Of a stretch of 17,091 nt of DNA, positions 1 through 8,649 are shown piece by piece. Made by a program: the position numbers and the translations under genes. The stretch comes from Mycoemilia scoparia (taxonomy: Eukaryota > Kickxellomycota > Kickxellomycetes > Kickxellales > Kickxellaceae): positions 1-17,091 of the forward strand of contig JANBPU010000318.1 of NCBI GenBank assembly GCA_027575805.1. Direction: 5' to 3'. Below the pieces are notes generated by a model. It saw only the letters and a program-made list of their open reading frames with translations, was not told the DNA's origin and searched no databases. Positions within the stretch are counted from its first letter, which is position 1, and every line of letters starts with the position of its first letter.

Positions 1-536
1 CTGTGGCCTTAACAACCACCGTCAATCTGGGATTCGGTTCACATTTAATGGATCCTGTTACTGGAATCATACTGAACAATCAAATGGATGATTTCAGTAC
101 CCACAACCAGGCTAACCACTTTGGTCTGCGCCCTTCACCAAACAACAAGATCTTACCCGGCAAGCGTCCTCTGTCTTCAACTGTCCCTACTATTGTGGAG
201 AATGAAAACGGTGGAGTTGAGTTGGTTGTTGGTGGAAGCGGTGGTAGCCGTATTACAACCGGAGTTTTGCAGATCATTCTAAACAGTTTGGTATATGATT
301 TCCCTCTTAATAACGCCGTAGATCACGGGCGTCTTCATCATCAGCTTATGCCAGATTATGTCGAGGTTGAGTCAGGTTATGGCAATGGGATCAAAAAGGT
401 AATGTCTGAGTTCGGACATAAAGTGGAGGATATGCCCGTAATGGAATGTGTAGTTCAAGCTATTCGTAAAGTTGCAAAGGATACTATTTTTGCTGTTAGC
501 GATGTGCGTAAAGGAGGTGTTGCTGCTGGCTACTAG
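1..536 (+). CDS. ggt: Gamma-glutamyltransferase, C-terminal part (5' end outside window)
   Basis: Gamma-glutamyltransferase cleaves the gamma-glutamyl bond of glutathione and its conjugates and passes the group to water or an amino acid. It is made as a precursor that cuts itself at a catalytic Thr. The 177 codons visible (frame starting at base 3) match most of the small, catalytic subunit. Seen in order: VNLGFGS, LNNQMDDFS (substrate-contacting Asn/Gln/Asp in known enzymes), GKRPLSSTVPTI (the conserved Ser-Ser pair), GGSGGSRI (oxyanion-hole Gly pair), RLHHQLMPD, and the usual family ending SDVRKGGVAAGY. The catalytic Thr should lie about 20 residues upstream, outside the window. The stop is TAG at 534-536, and no intron is needed in the visible part. 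The gene is convergent with gamma-SNAP, 222 nt away. I cannot see whether the protein is vacuolar or secreted, because the N-terminus is missing. Confidence 0.93.
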   Translation, partial: VALTTTVNLGFGSHLMDPVTGIILNNQMDDFSTHNQANHFGLRPSPNNKILPGKRPLSSTVPTIVENENGGVELVVGGSGGSRITTGVLQIILNSLVYDFPLNNAVDHGRLHHQLMPDYVEVESGYGNGIKKVMSEFGHKVEDMPVMECVVQAIRKVAKDTIFAVSDVRKGGVAAGY

Positions 537-642
537 TCAATTCCTCTTTGTCTGTGTTTTCAAATGTTTTCTTCTCATATTTGTTAGTTATCATTATAGA
601 TTATTGTTTTAGCATTACTCGTTTGTTTCTATTGTTTTTTGA

Positions 643-648
643 AATAAA
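643..648 (+). terminator. Candidate polyadenylation signal of the gamma-glutamyltransferase gene
   Basis: AATAAA lies 107 nt after the stop codon in a T-rich 3' region. A second AATAAA lies at 727-732, just before the gamma-SNAP stop codon on the other strand, so the two convergent 3' ends lie very close and may overlap. Confidence 0.5.
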
Positions 649-758
649 AAGTCTTATAGCCAGTTTTGGTTACATATTATTGGGCTATCACCATAATCCT
701 GATATACTATAAAAAAACAAATCACAAATAAAATGCTACACTCATTTCAAAAAATTAA

Positions 759-2856
759 TTAGAGAAGCTCATCATCTTCATCCCCGACTGGTCCACCTCC
801 AACCCCACCTCCAACTGCATTAGTAGCAGTACTACTCTTAACAGGGTCATTGTCTTCGCTAATTGGTTTGAATGGATTATAGTTACTATTGACCGAACCC
901 ACTGTTGTGGCTGGTACTGGCCCATCTCCTGGAATACCACCAGCTCTAACTTCAATCTGACCCGCCAATTTAGCGACCTATGTCCAAACAGATTGATGCT
1001 CTCTTTTGTTATAATCTCTAATTGCCTTACTAGATCACTTGATAAGTATATGCAATTGTCTTTGTGCTTACACTGGGATAGGCAATTAGTACACTAGTGT
1101 TAGCCAATGTTTGTCTAAACTCATCAGCCTCTCGATTCTTGTATGTCTCGAACAACTTTCTAGCTGCTTCGTATTCTCTAGACATATTGTTATTAAATCC
1201 AATTCCAGCCCTTCCCTCACTATATAATTATTACCAATATTATTAGCAATAATATTTTCATAGGAAAGTAACAAGACATGTATCAGATATATATATATAT
1301 ATATATATAAGTGATTGTGCTAAATTTTATTATTAGTAGTAGTACTTACACTTCAAATTCTTGTAATTTCTGCTCAGCATCTTTAAGGTCTTTGGAATAA
1401 AGCGCCAATATAATTAACGACAGGTAACATTTGTTGATTATAAACGTGTCGTTTCGATTTTCTCTGCCCAATTGTTTACAAGTATCTATAATGATATCAC
1501 GAAGTTCAGAGGCATCTCTTTTCCTATAGTAGTTTAAAGTGATATACATTTAGGCCAATGATGGTTGGTTAGCGATTTATAAATGTTGATGATAAAACAT
1601 ATTATTGTATCAGGATATATCTGGAAGGTTCTCCGCCAAAAGGGAACAATCCTGCACCCTCATGCATTTCTGAAAGTTTGGCCCAAAAGCCATACATTTT
1701 GGGTGGAGCATTAGGGAGATTATCCCAGTACACTTTTAGATGAGACTCTGCAATATATATATATATGGATATATGGATATATAAGTACTTACTTGGAATG
1801 AAGTACCAAGAATGACAAAACTTTGTAGTATGTTTCTAGAGCTAGTCTTCCACGATTTTCATCTTTAAGGATATGGGCACTCCTTATGAAAAGTTTTGCT
1901 GCTTCGTTGGGATCAATTTCGCTAACCATACTATCATAGTGTAACAAACAAAGCCATTGTTATTGCACTAGTAATATAGGTATAATTTCAAATAGTAGTT
2001 ATTGGATCGACTGATAGGTTGGTTAGTATAGTGCTTACTCTCCGGCCATTTCCAATGCTTTAGCAGCACGATCAGCTGAATCCTTTAGCCTAAAGTAATG
2101 ACTGGCATTTTGGAGATAATCGGCTGCTTTTACTGGATCTTTTAATTTCTTGTATAATACATTTGCAGCCTTTTCATAAAGCATGGCCGCTTGGTAATAG
2201 CTATACAGTAATATTAATTATCATTATTACAACAACAGGTTTGTAATTATTATTAGTTGCCGTTATTCTTTGTAACCTACTTTCCGTCTTTATTGTTGGC
2301 TTCGGCACTTTTTGCCCAACATTCAGTGGCTTTTTCGTAGAAACCACCCATATTAAATGCATTTGCTGAGTAGTAGTAGTAGTATTAGTAGTGATCCAGG
2401 GTATTGTATTAACAAGCTTGGATTAAATGTGCCCCTTGCTTTCGTTTTTTGAAATTTGTTGGAGAGAGTTTTGTACTTACCAGCATTATCGTATTCTGCT
2501 GCCGCCAAAAACCATTCGGGTTTACTTAACCACCCGCCCTTCGACCTACAGATTTGTTTACAATAAAAGGTTATTAGAACCAGCTTAGACAAGCTAGATG
2601 TTGGCGATGTTTCACTTTAGATCAAGTGTGAGATGGGCAGAAATGGGCCCTCATTGGATTTTGGCCCAACCTAAAACCTTTTTCTATGCAGCTACTCCTG
2701 GGGACCCTTTTTACCCAAGGTAGTGTAAAACTTGACCAGATAAACAAACAATATCAGCCATATCGAAATAGTTTTAATAAGTGTATGTTCGTACTTTTTC
2801 TCAGCCTGTCTAAGATGTTGCTGCGCATTCTTCATAAAATCATTGTTGCTTGTCAT
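759..2856 (-). CDS. NAPG: Gamma-SNAP (soluble NSF attachment protein gamma), 8 exons
   Basis: SNAP proteins bind used SNARE complexes and recruit the NSF/Sec18 ATPase that takes them apart. They are cytosolic and act at membranes. The exons I joined, in coding order, are 2856-2795, 2545-2481, 2365-2281, 2200-2039, 1930-1793, 1523-1350, 1219-1072 and 977-759. Every join keeps frame, giving 1053 nt or 350 aa; animal gamma-SNAP is about 310 aa. The match is to gamma- rather than alpha-SNAP: it begins MTSNNDFMKNAQQHLRQAEK, then GGWLSKPEW, then helical repeats with AAAEYDNAANAF, YYQAAMLYEKAANVL, DRAAKALEMAG and DPNEAAKLF. From about residue 279 a lineage-specific Gly/Ser/Pro-rich tail follows and ends in acidic DEDDELL. 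Introns are 80-269 nt and start with GTAAGT, GTAAGC or GTAGGT, except intron 1 (GTACGA). Intron 1 carries a MITE-like element. Identification is firm; the least certain splice site is the intron 1 donor. Confidence 0.93.
1287..1309. repeat. (AT)n microsatellite in gamma-SNAP intron 6
   Basis: About 11 AT units lie inside the intron at 1220-1349. A shorter AT-rich run lies at about 1752-1785 near the donor of intron 5. I see no function. Confidence 0.85.
2602..2738 (+). mobile_element. Family-1 MITE-like element, copy A (inside gamma-SNAP intron 1)
   Basis: This element of about 137 bp has imperfect terminal inverted repeats: TGGCGATGTTTCAC on the left, and on the right an end in ACTTGACCA that reads TGGTCAAG on the other strand. 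The internal landmarks shared with the other copies are GGCAGAAATGGGCCCTCAT, GATTTTGGCCCAA, and GCAGCTACTCCTGGGGACCC. It has no coding capacity. It makes up more than half of the 249-nt intron 1 (2546-2794). The boundaries are my estimate from aligning copies by eye. Confidence 0.72.
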
Positions 2857-3343
2857 TTTTGATATTATTAACGCGGCGATGGTTGATTAGTTGTAGGTTA
2901 AAATGATATGGAGGATAAGTAATGTATATTCTATGAATGTATGTATGTCACAAGGTAATGAGAAAATGTGAGTGAGTGGGAATACTGCTGTTATTGGTAA
3001 AAATCAGCCAAGCCATAGTTTGCAGAATCATATGTGGTATATAAATTTAATATTACTGGCTTGGGTAAAGTTATGGGATAATACCAAGGACATAGTAATT
3101 CTAGAAATTAACAGATTTTTTGGTGTATGTGGTATACAGCTACCTCCATAGGAGAAATAAAATGCTTTATCATCTAGATTTTAACTGTTTTCCAAGCGGT
3201 GATTGTAACTCTTTCTATGTTGCTTTCAGCCTTTGTTTTATTACTAACTGGGCAGAAATCATGACAGCACCAATACAATGATGAACTTTTTCTGATCTAT
3301 AGCTCTTGTTCAGCTTCATTCAAAACATTCTTGACATATATAA

Positions 3344-3353
3344 GGGAGAGAGG

Positions 3354-3380
<27 letters not shown>
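3344..3380 (+). repeat. (GA)n purine tract
   Basis: A 37-nt run of almost pure G/A (GGGAGAGAGGGAGAG, then GA units). Such tracts are common in promoters, but here it is more than 450 nt from either start codon. It may be only a microsatellite. Confidence 0.85.
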
Positions 3381-3385
<5 letters not shown>

Positions 3386-3697
3386 ACTGAGTAAACTCGG
3401 GCAATAATATTTCAGAATAGAGTAAATGCAACTTTATCCTTTTCTTTGATAACACTGATGGACAATTTGCCAAGGCCAGTTTAGAGCATAAAAGTCACGA
3501 GATATTGATGGAATACAAACATATTATCCAAGGCTGGGAGATTTATTGAGAAGTTTGTAGATAAAAGGCGATACTGATTGATAACTTTAAATGAAAATCC
3601 ATTTCCATGTGTCATAATTGAAGAGAATATTAAACACATGTCTACCAATTGTTAGGGTGCATACATAGGCTATGTAAAAAACCCCATGAAAAGAGCC

Positions 3698-3705
3698 TAT
3701 AAATA
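3698..3705 (+). promoter_or_regulatory. TATA box of the 496-aa gene
   Basis: TATAAATA lies 134 nt before the ATG at 3832. The AT-rich leader between them has no ATG in the likely transcribed part and ends in CAACAACAACGTT just before the start codon. Confidence 0.55.
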
Positions 3706-3831
3706 TTCAGCAGAACTCGTGAACCATACAGCCAATCTATACTTCAAAATACATTTAAATTTATTCTATTTTCAAATTATACTTGATTTCCCTCAAAAAT
3801 AAAGATAGATATTATTGACAACAACAACGTT

Positions 3832-5322
3832 ATGACAATTTTCGCTGGTAATTATAAAAAGGTTAAAACTGCAGTTTTAAAAAAAACAACTGTTGTTGGT
3901 AAACACTCGGATACTTACCACGACGAGATCAGCCATGACGATGATGGTGTTGATAAACACGATAAAGTGACGGAATCCACTTCTGCTTCCTCTGGCATTG
4001 TTAGCCAAGCTGCGGGCGTTGATTGCGACTATTCTTTAGAAAATGAAAGTGATGGCGAGACTGGTCTCAGAAAGATGAAGCATCTAAGTATTGATACGGT
4101 TGCTTTTGGAACTCACCATCACCAACAGCAACTTTGGGAGCGAGATTCTTTCGATTCACCAATTGAAATTAGCGAAGAACTTCGTGGAGGAGATTGCAAT
4201 GAGTCTGAAATCATGTATGATGATATCTCAGATATTTTGGATATTGGCTACATTGACCGCTCATCTGTTTTCAACACCATTGATAACAAAAATGGTCGGG
4301 AAACCGCAAAATATTGCCGTCCTAAACGTCAATTTGCTCATCCAAGTATTGAAGCTGACTCTAATGGTCTTTTAAAATCTACCTCTGTTAAAGAAGCAGA
4401 TTTCCTTTCTTTACTAATGAATACTCGACGAAACATTTTGAGAATTTCGGGAAAGCTTATTTGTACCATTCCTACCACGGATTCTATCCAACGATATATC
4501 GATATATTTATGGAAATCGATGATTGCTGCCATGACTTTATGTCTGCTATAGTTGAAGGTGCAAACCAATTTGCTCGATATTACCAAAGTAATGCTGGTG
4601 CTGCCTATAGCGGTGGCACTAGCAGTGAATTCAGAAAAGTAACATTTGATTACTTTTTGGTATTTCCAGTGATTGTCAGCATGGACATTGGTTATCTAAA
4701 ATCAGTACTCCCAGCCGACGTCATCCAGCCCCTTAAGGCAAAATTCCAAGCACTTAAGGAATTGGTGATGCTTTCTACATTCATTGTATCAGCTATTATT
4801 GATGGCAACAACATGTGGGACAAGTGCAACTCAAAAACTGCATACGTCTCAGCACCCTTGTTGCTTGGGATTTATGATCATGTTGAAATGGTGTTATCTC
4901 TTTCAGACTACCTTTCCAAGGAAACCGCATTGCAAAGTAATAATGGCCTGGGTCTTGATCTTTTAGTCAATAGATTTGACCCAGATTCCTTGTTTGTCAA
5001 AACAGCTGATACACAAAGCTTTGTAAAGTGTAACTATTGTTTACATGACCTCCCTGATATTCCAAGCATGTTAAAAAAGAGCCCAAAAAAAATTATGTCA
5101 GACTTCTCGCTACTTCTTAATAGCAACTTTGGTATTGCATTCATTGCTGGCATAGACAAATATTACGAAGGAAACGAATTTTCTGATTCTAAAGGCAGCA
5201 GAATGCAAAGGCAATTTGTTCATCATTGCTCCTTTCAAGATGAACCAACCTCCAAACATTTCAACCTAAGTGGTAACAAGAAGGGTTCTCAGGCTTTCAG
5301 TTTGAGTCAGTTATTTGAATAA
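3832..5322 (+). CDS. Unrecognised 496-aa protein (intronless)
   Basis: I do not recognise this protein. The reading frame is open for 496 codons from a true ATG, with no splice needed. Residues 1-180 look disordered: rich in Asp, Glu, Ser and His, with DDDG, a THHHQQQ run near 94-100, and a basic patch KYCRPKRQF near 160-168. From about residue 185 to 445 the sequence looks like a folded, mostly helical domain with regularly spaced hydrophobics, for example residues 270-325 and 340-365. A single CNYC (CxxC) sits at 400-403, too little for a zinc finger by itself. There is no signal peptide, and no clear membrane span, although 312-323 is strongly hydrophobic. A TATA box lies 134 nt upstream and AATAAA lies 197 nt after the stop. 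Coding is supported by length and a normal-looking composition. I cannot give a function. Confidence 0.8.
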   Translation: MTIFAGNYKKVKTAVLKKTTVVGKHSDTYHDEISHDDDGVDKHDKVTESTSASSGIVSQAAGVDCDYSLENESDGETGLRKMKHLSIDTVAFGTHHHQQQLWERDSFDSPIEISEELRGGDCNESEIMYDDISDILDIGYIDRSSVFNTIDNKNGRETAKYCRPKRQFAHPSIEADSNGLLKSTSVKEADFLSLLMNTRRNILRISGKLICTIPTTDSIQRYIDIFMEIDDCCHDFMSAIVEGANQFARYYQSNAGAAYSGGTSSEFRKVTFDYFLVFPVIVSMDIGYLKSVLPADVIQPLKAKFQALKELVMLSTFIVSAIIDGNNMWDKCNSKTAYVSAPLLLGIYDHVEMVLSLSDYLSKETALQSNNGLGLDLLVNRFDPDSLFVKTADTQSFVKCNYCLHDLPDIPSMLKKSPKKIMSDFSLLLNSNFGIAFIAGIDKYYEGNEFSDSKGSRMQRQFVHHCSFQDEPTSKHFNLSGNKKGSQAFSLSQLFE

Positions 5323-5518
5323 CAATATATTAATATTGTTTTTTCCCTCTCTTTCATACTTCAATTATTACCCTTTTTATTATTATTATATACTATTGTT
5401 ATCCATTCCTTTTTGATTTCTATCCTTATAACATCACACTCATTTTATCCGCTCATTAGTATCTATCTTTCTTTTTTATATTTTAATTATTTGTAAAGTA
5501 TGATTTATATTTTATATG

Positions 5519-5524
5519 AATAAA
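5519..5524 (+). terminator. Candidate polyadenylation signal of the 496-aa gene
   Basis: AATAAA lies 197 nt after the stop, following a strongly T-rich 3' region, as at other genes here. Confidence 0.45.
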
Positions 5525-6456
5525 TGTATATGCTTTTGGAAATTATCTATTTATAGCTGATCAAATTACACATAAACAACAGACTTAGTATACTAAAAAG
5601 TTGGTGTGATCTGGCTAGGTGAGCTAGGAGCAGATGCAAAGTTTCGTCATCCAAATTAGCTAGAAAGGCGTGATAAAATAAGGTAATAAAAAGTACTAAT
5701 AAATGCCAACTATATTTGATGACATTTTACTATTAACCAAGTTGTGGATTAGACAAAAATGGGTCCTCATTAGATTTTGGCCAGCTACAGGCATTTCATA
5801 TACGACCTCTGAAGACCCATCATTTATGTCAAAAAGCCTTGTGAATCCTGAACAAATTGTACAATAAATTTTCTATCCTTTGACAAATCATATTATTGAA
5901 AATGTAAACCATGTGAATTAAAAAGTATTGGTGAAAGTGTGGTTTTCAAAGTGAAGAGAAAGCAGCAATGTTATAATATCACGTCACTCTATATAGCTAC
6001 AAAAAACCAAAATCTTTTGTGCTTCTCAAATACTTGAAAGGAAGACAGCTCCTATTGGAATTTGTCAAAGTATCTAAAATCTAGATTGCTATTGACAAGC
6101 AACTCACATTTCCTCATTTGAAACTTGTATGCCACAACAACAGGAGATTGCTAAAACTATACTTTTCATTGGCTTTTAGGGGCACTGCTGTGAATGTGGT
6201 ATAAAATCTGGCATTGAGGGATTTTTGTTTACAGAGTGGAATAGAAAGTGGTGTTTACAAAAACCAATGCTTTCAGTTGTTTTATAGAAAAGAATAAACA
6301 ATAGAGAAACTGAAATTCAGTTAAAATGTGCCATTGTTGGTTTATGATAGCATCCAGCTTTAATATGCGGCATTATCAGTACTGGCCATTCTACATTCAA
6401 TCACTGCCTCAAAGTCTCCCTCCAAAAAAAAGGGGGAAAGAGGATATCTTTCAGAA
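5525..6456. other. Intergenic region between convergent orphan genes
   Basis: This stretch has no supported gene. It holds one degenerate family-1 element (5717-5854). A CTATATAGC at about 5990 resembles a TATA box, but no reading frame follows it. Otherwise I see AT-rich sequence without structure. Confidence 0.6.
5717..5854 (+). mobile_element. Family-1 MITE-like element, copy B (degenerate)
   Basis: It has the same order of landmarks as copy A: TGATGACATTTTAC at the left end, AGACAAAAATGGGTCCTCAT, AGATTTTGGCC, GAAGACCCAT, then GCCTTGTGAATCCTGAACA at the right end. It is more diverged than the copies at 8127 and 8266. Ends were estimated by eye. Confidence 0.6.
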
Positions 6457-6462
6457 TTTATT
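6457..6462 (-). terminator. Candidate polyadenylation signal of the 275-aa gene
   Basis: AATAAA on the minus strand, about 120 nt beyond the stop codon of the gene at 6583-7410. Confidence 0.4.
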
Positions 6463-6582
6463 TATCATCAGCAATGAAAAAAAATACTAAAACCCCACAT
6501 CTATTTTATACTCGCCTACACAAAGCATGCATACTCCACCACGGAGCCAAGCTATCACCACTCAAATTGGTTTTTAATTCCC

Positions 6583-7410
6583 TTATTTCTTACGATAATC
6601 ACTCAAGAATTCACCAATCAATCTAGAAATGGCATTTCTTTGAACTCCATCTTGTCTGCTCTTTAAAATGAGTTGGATAAAGTCAGCATTAGGTCCATAT
6701 ATGCCTTTAGTAAATGGTTCCTGGAATATCATGAATTGGTCACGCAAAATTGACTGGTCACCACTCTCAACAGTTTCATAAAAGTCTATGGCTGAATTGG
6801 CTTTTTTAAACAGACAATCCTTGAAAAATGCCAGAATCTTTTTTTTGCCTGCATATGTTATGTCAGCAACAACGCCGGTAGTGATATTATTACCATTGCT
6901 ATAGTCGTCAATCTTCTGAGGGTCAACAAATTTCTCACCAGTAATTCCTTGAAAAATTTCGTGATAAAAATCCTGATAATCTTTAAATATACTTCTGCAA
7001 CAATCCATATTAAGCACATGGCTACCCTCTTCAATGTGAATCAAAATGTGTTCATATGCTTCATCAAGCAATTTTCTGGAGTTGCCAAACTTGGCAATGC
7101 TGATAACATTAGGATAGTACATGCAAATCAATTGGCGAAGCACATTATGATGAAAATCAGTGAACACAGCCTTGAAATGGGCATACGATGTTTTACCTTC
7201 AATGAATTCACGATAGAGATTGGAAAAGTTTTCATCAGCTGACCAGAGGAATATTCCAAGGACATATCTCAGGCATTTAAGGCCATCTTCGGTGGCTCCA
7301 TGTTTACCATAGTGGATAGGGTTTAAAAGTAACATGATGCAATGCAGGAACTGGCTGAATAGCACCTGGCATGCTATACCTTTGTCACTTGTGGGATTTT
7401 TCACTCCCAT
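6583..7410 (-). CDS. Unrecognised 275-aa protein (intronless)
   Basis: I do not recognise this protein. I start it at the ATG at 7410 (MGVKNPTSDKG). The frame stays open for 67 more codons upstream, but those contain no in-frame ATG and read like a C/A-rich leader. The protein looks compact and helical, with many aromatic residues and His, and Cys at 14, 24, 46, 96, 137, 138 and 199. Stretch 15-30 is hydrophobic but has no cleavage-site pattern, so secretion is not supported. The C-terminal part (about 190-275) has amphipathic stretches such as KKILAFFKDCLFKKAN and ends DYRKK. A TATA box lies 149 nt upstream. The gene is convergent with the 496-aa gene; by eye I see no similarity between the two proteins. 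Confidence 0.78.
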   Translation of the reverse strand: MGVKNPTSDKGIACQVLFSQFLHCIMLLLNPIHYGKHGATEDGLKCLRYVLGIFLWSADENFSNLYREFIEGKTSYAHFKAVFTDFHHNVLRQLICMYYPNVISIAKFGNSRKLLDEAYEHILIHIEEGSHVLNMDCCRSIFKDYQDFYHEIFQGITGEKFVDPQKIDDYSNGNNITTGVVADITYAGKKKILAFFKDCLFKKANSAIDFYETVESGDQSILRDQFMIFQEPFTKGIYGPNADFIQLILKSRQDGVQRNAISRLIGEFLSDYRKK

Positions 7411-7558
7411 TGTGTGATTGAGTTTGCAGAGTTGGAGGGAGGGGCTGGATTGAAGTAGAGGATGGGTGTTGCTTTTGTTAGGAGGGTTGGCGTATAAGTC
7501 TGAGTGTGGTTGATAAAGCGAAAAGATGAAAAGGCATTTGGTAGAAAGAATGTATAGT

Positions 7559-7566
7559 TTTATATA
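7559..7566 (-). promoter_or_regulatory. TATA box of the 275-aa gene
   Basis: TATATAAA on the minus strand, 149 nt before the ATG. The leader between is C/T- and C/A-rich. It contains at least one upstream ATG near 7533, which may lie before or at the transcription start. Confidence 0.55.
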
Positions 7567-7754
7567 CTTTTGCAAATGCAGGTGGGGCAACAAAAAAGAT
7601 ATTTTTTGCAAATAAACTTGGTTTTAGATATTGCAAAATCCAAAACCAAATTTATTTTATCCAAATTTTTTATTTAGTGTGTTTTGATAGCGATGATGAT
7701 TATGATAAAATCCTTTTTTTTAAAAATGTGGCTTCTTGTCAAAATAATTTGCAA

Positions 7755-7859
7755 AATTTCACTTGAGACTGAATGTATAAGACAGTAGAAATAAGTGGAT
7801 CCTCATCAGATTTTAGCCAAGCCATAGGCCAAAATCTGAGGACCCATTTCTAACTACCA
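7755..7859 (+). mobile_element. Family-1 element, copy C: fold-back variant cut by a family-2 element
   Basis: The left part matches the 5' half of family 1: AATTTCACTTGAG, then GGATCCTCATCAGATTTTAGCC. Instead of the normal 3' half, after a 5-nt spacer it turns back on itself as GGCCAAAATCTGAGGACCCAT and ACTACCAT, the reverse complement of its own 5' half. The result is a large hairpin. Its right arm stops where the family-2 element begins (TA at 7860-7861). Confidence 0.65.
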
Positions 7860-7861
7860 TA

Positions 7862-7962
7862 TGGGTAATAATTTTTGAAGGGTGCCTTTTGGTGGCTGCC
7901 AATGATTATAGGTGCAATCACAGTTGATTAACAAACATTCACACATCAGAAATAATTGCCCA
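7862..7962. mobile_element. Family-2 MITE-like element, copy 1 (nested in family-1 copy C)
   Basis: A 101-bp element with inverted ends: the left end reads TGGGTAATAATTTTTGAAGGG, and the right end (other strand) TGGGCAATTATTTCTGATG. The left flank is TA and the right flank is CA, consistent with a TA target duplication in which one side mutated. The interior shares TTTTGGTGGC and CAATGATTATAGG with copy 2. TA duplication is typical of Tc1/mariner-type elements. Confidence 0.72.
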
Positions 7963-8126
7963 CATCTTGGCAATAAAGATGGAGTAGGTCTTTGAAAGTT
8001 TTATCAGAGTTGGCGTGTATATATATTAAACGGGTACTAATATTGATCGAATCATGTGCCAGATTTCTTTTGTCATGCCATTGATTATGGTAAAAGGATG
8101 TAATACCATTATAATAATCATAATAA

Positions 8127-8250
8127 TGGGGAGATTTCGCTAGTGATCGAATGTATGGTAGGCAGAATCGATGGGCCCTCATCAGATATTTTATACGCAA
8201 CTACTCCTGGGGACCCACCATTTTACCCAGACCCTTGTGAGCTTTGACCT
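8127..8250 (+). mobile_element. Family-1 MITE-like element, copy D
   Basis: Left end TGGGGAGATTTCGC; interior GGTAGGCAG, GATGGGCCCTCATCAGAT and ACTCCTGGGGACCCA; right end CTTGTGAGCTTTGACC. At 124 bp it is shorter than the others, because about a dozen bases are missing after CTCATCAGAT. It sits 15 bp from copy E in the same orientation. Confidence 0.75.
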
Positions 8251-8265
8251 AATACGGACATTATC

Positions 8266-8399
8266 TGGTGGGATTTCACTTGGGATCAAACATATTGCAG
8301 GCAGAAAAGGCTCATTAGGTTTTGACTCAATCATCAGCTATTTTATATGCAGCTCCTGGAAACCCACCATTTAGCCTAAGGCATTGTGAATTTTAGCCA
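8266..8399 (+). mobile_element. Family-1 MITE-like element, copy E
   Basis: Left end TGGTGGGATTTCAC; interior GCAGGCAGAAAAGGCTCATT, ATATGCAGCTCCTGG and AACCCACCATTT; right end ATTGTGAATTTTAGCCA. It forms a direct tandem pair with copy D and lies 116 bp upstream of the TATA box of the next gene. Confidence 0.75.
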
Positions 8400-8514
8400 T
8401 CTCTTTGACGAAGACCATAAATTTCTGACGTAATAATAATTCTTGCGTTTCTCTCTTTCTTCGTATGAAGAGGTGGGTTTATATGAGCCATATCATTCAC
8501 GCATTCGATATAGA

Positions 8515-8522
8515 TATAAATA
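8515..8522 (+). promoter_or_regulatory. TATA box of the six-cysteine protein gene
   Basis: TATAAATA lies 128 nt before the ATG at 8650. No ATG lies between about 8545 and 8650, so this box supports that start codon. Confidence 0.5.
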
Positions 8523-8649
8523 CAAGAGCAGAGCAGCGTATAACTTGCACTTGAATCTATACACCATCATCTTTATTAATTTGGTATTAATATCGCTACT
8601 ACTCCCACTATTATTGAAGTACTTTATACCACCTTCTGCGTTTCTTAAT

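Larger units (their letters stand above)
2857..3831. other. Divergent intergenic region between gamma-SNAP and the 496-aa gene
   Basis: No open reading frame of note lies here. It must hold the promoters of two divergent genes. I see a purine-rich GA repeat at 3344-3380, a TATATAAA-like stretch near 3039 that could serve gamma-SNAP, and the TATA box at 3698. No RNA gene was recognised. Confidence 0.6.

Noticed and set aside
7411..7611. N-terminal extension of 67 codons for the 275-aa protein
   Set aside because: There is no in-frame ATG in it, a TATA box lies within it, and its composition is that of a C/A-rich leader.
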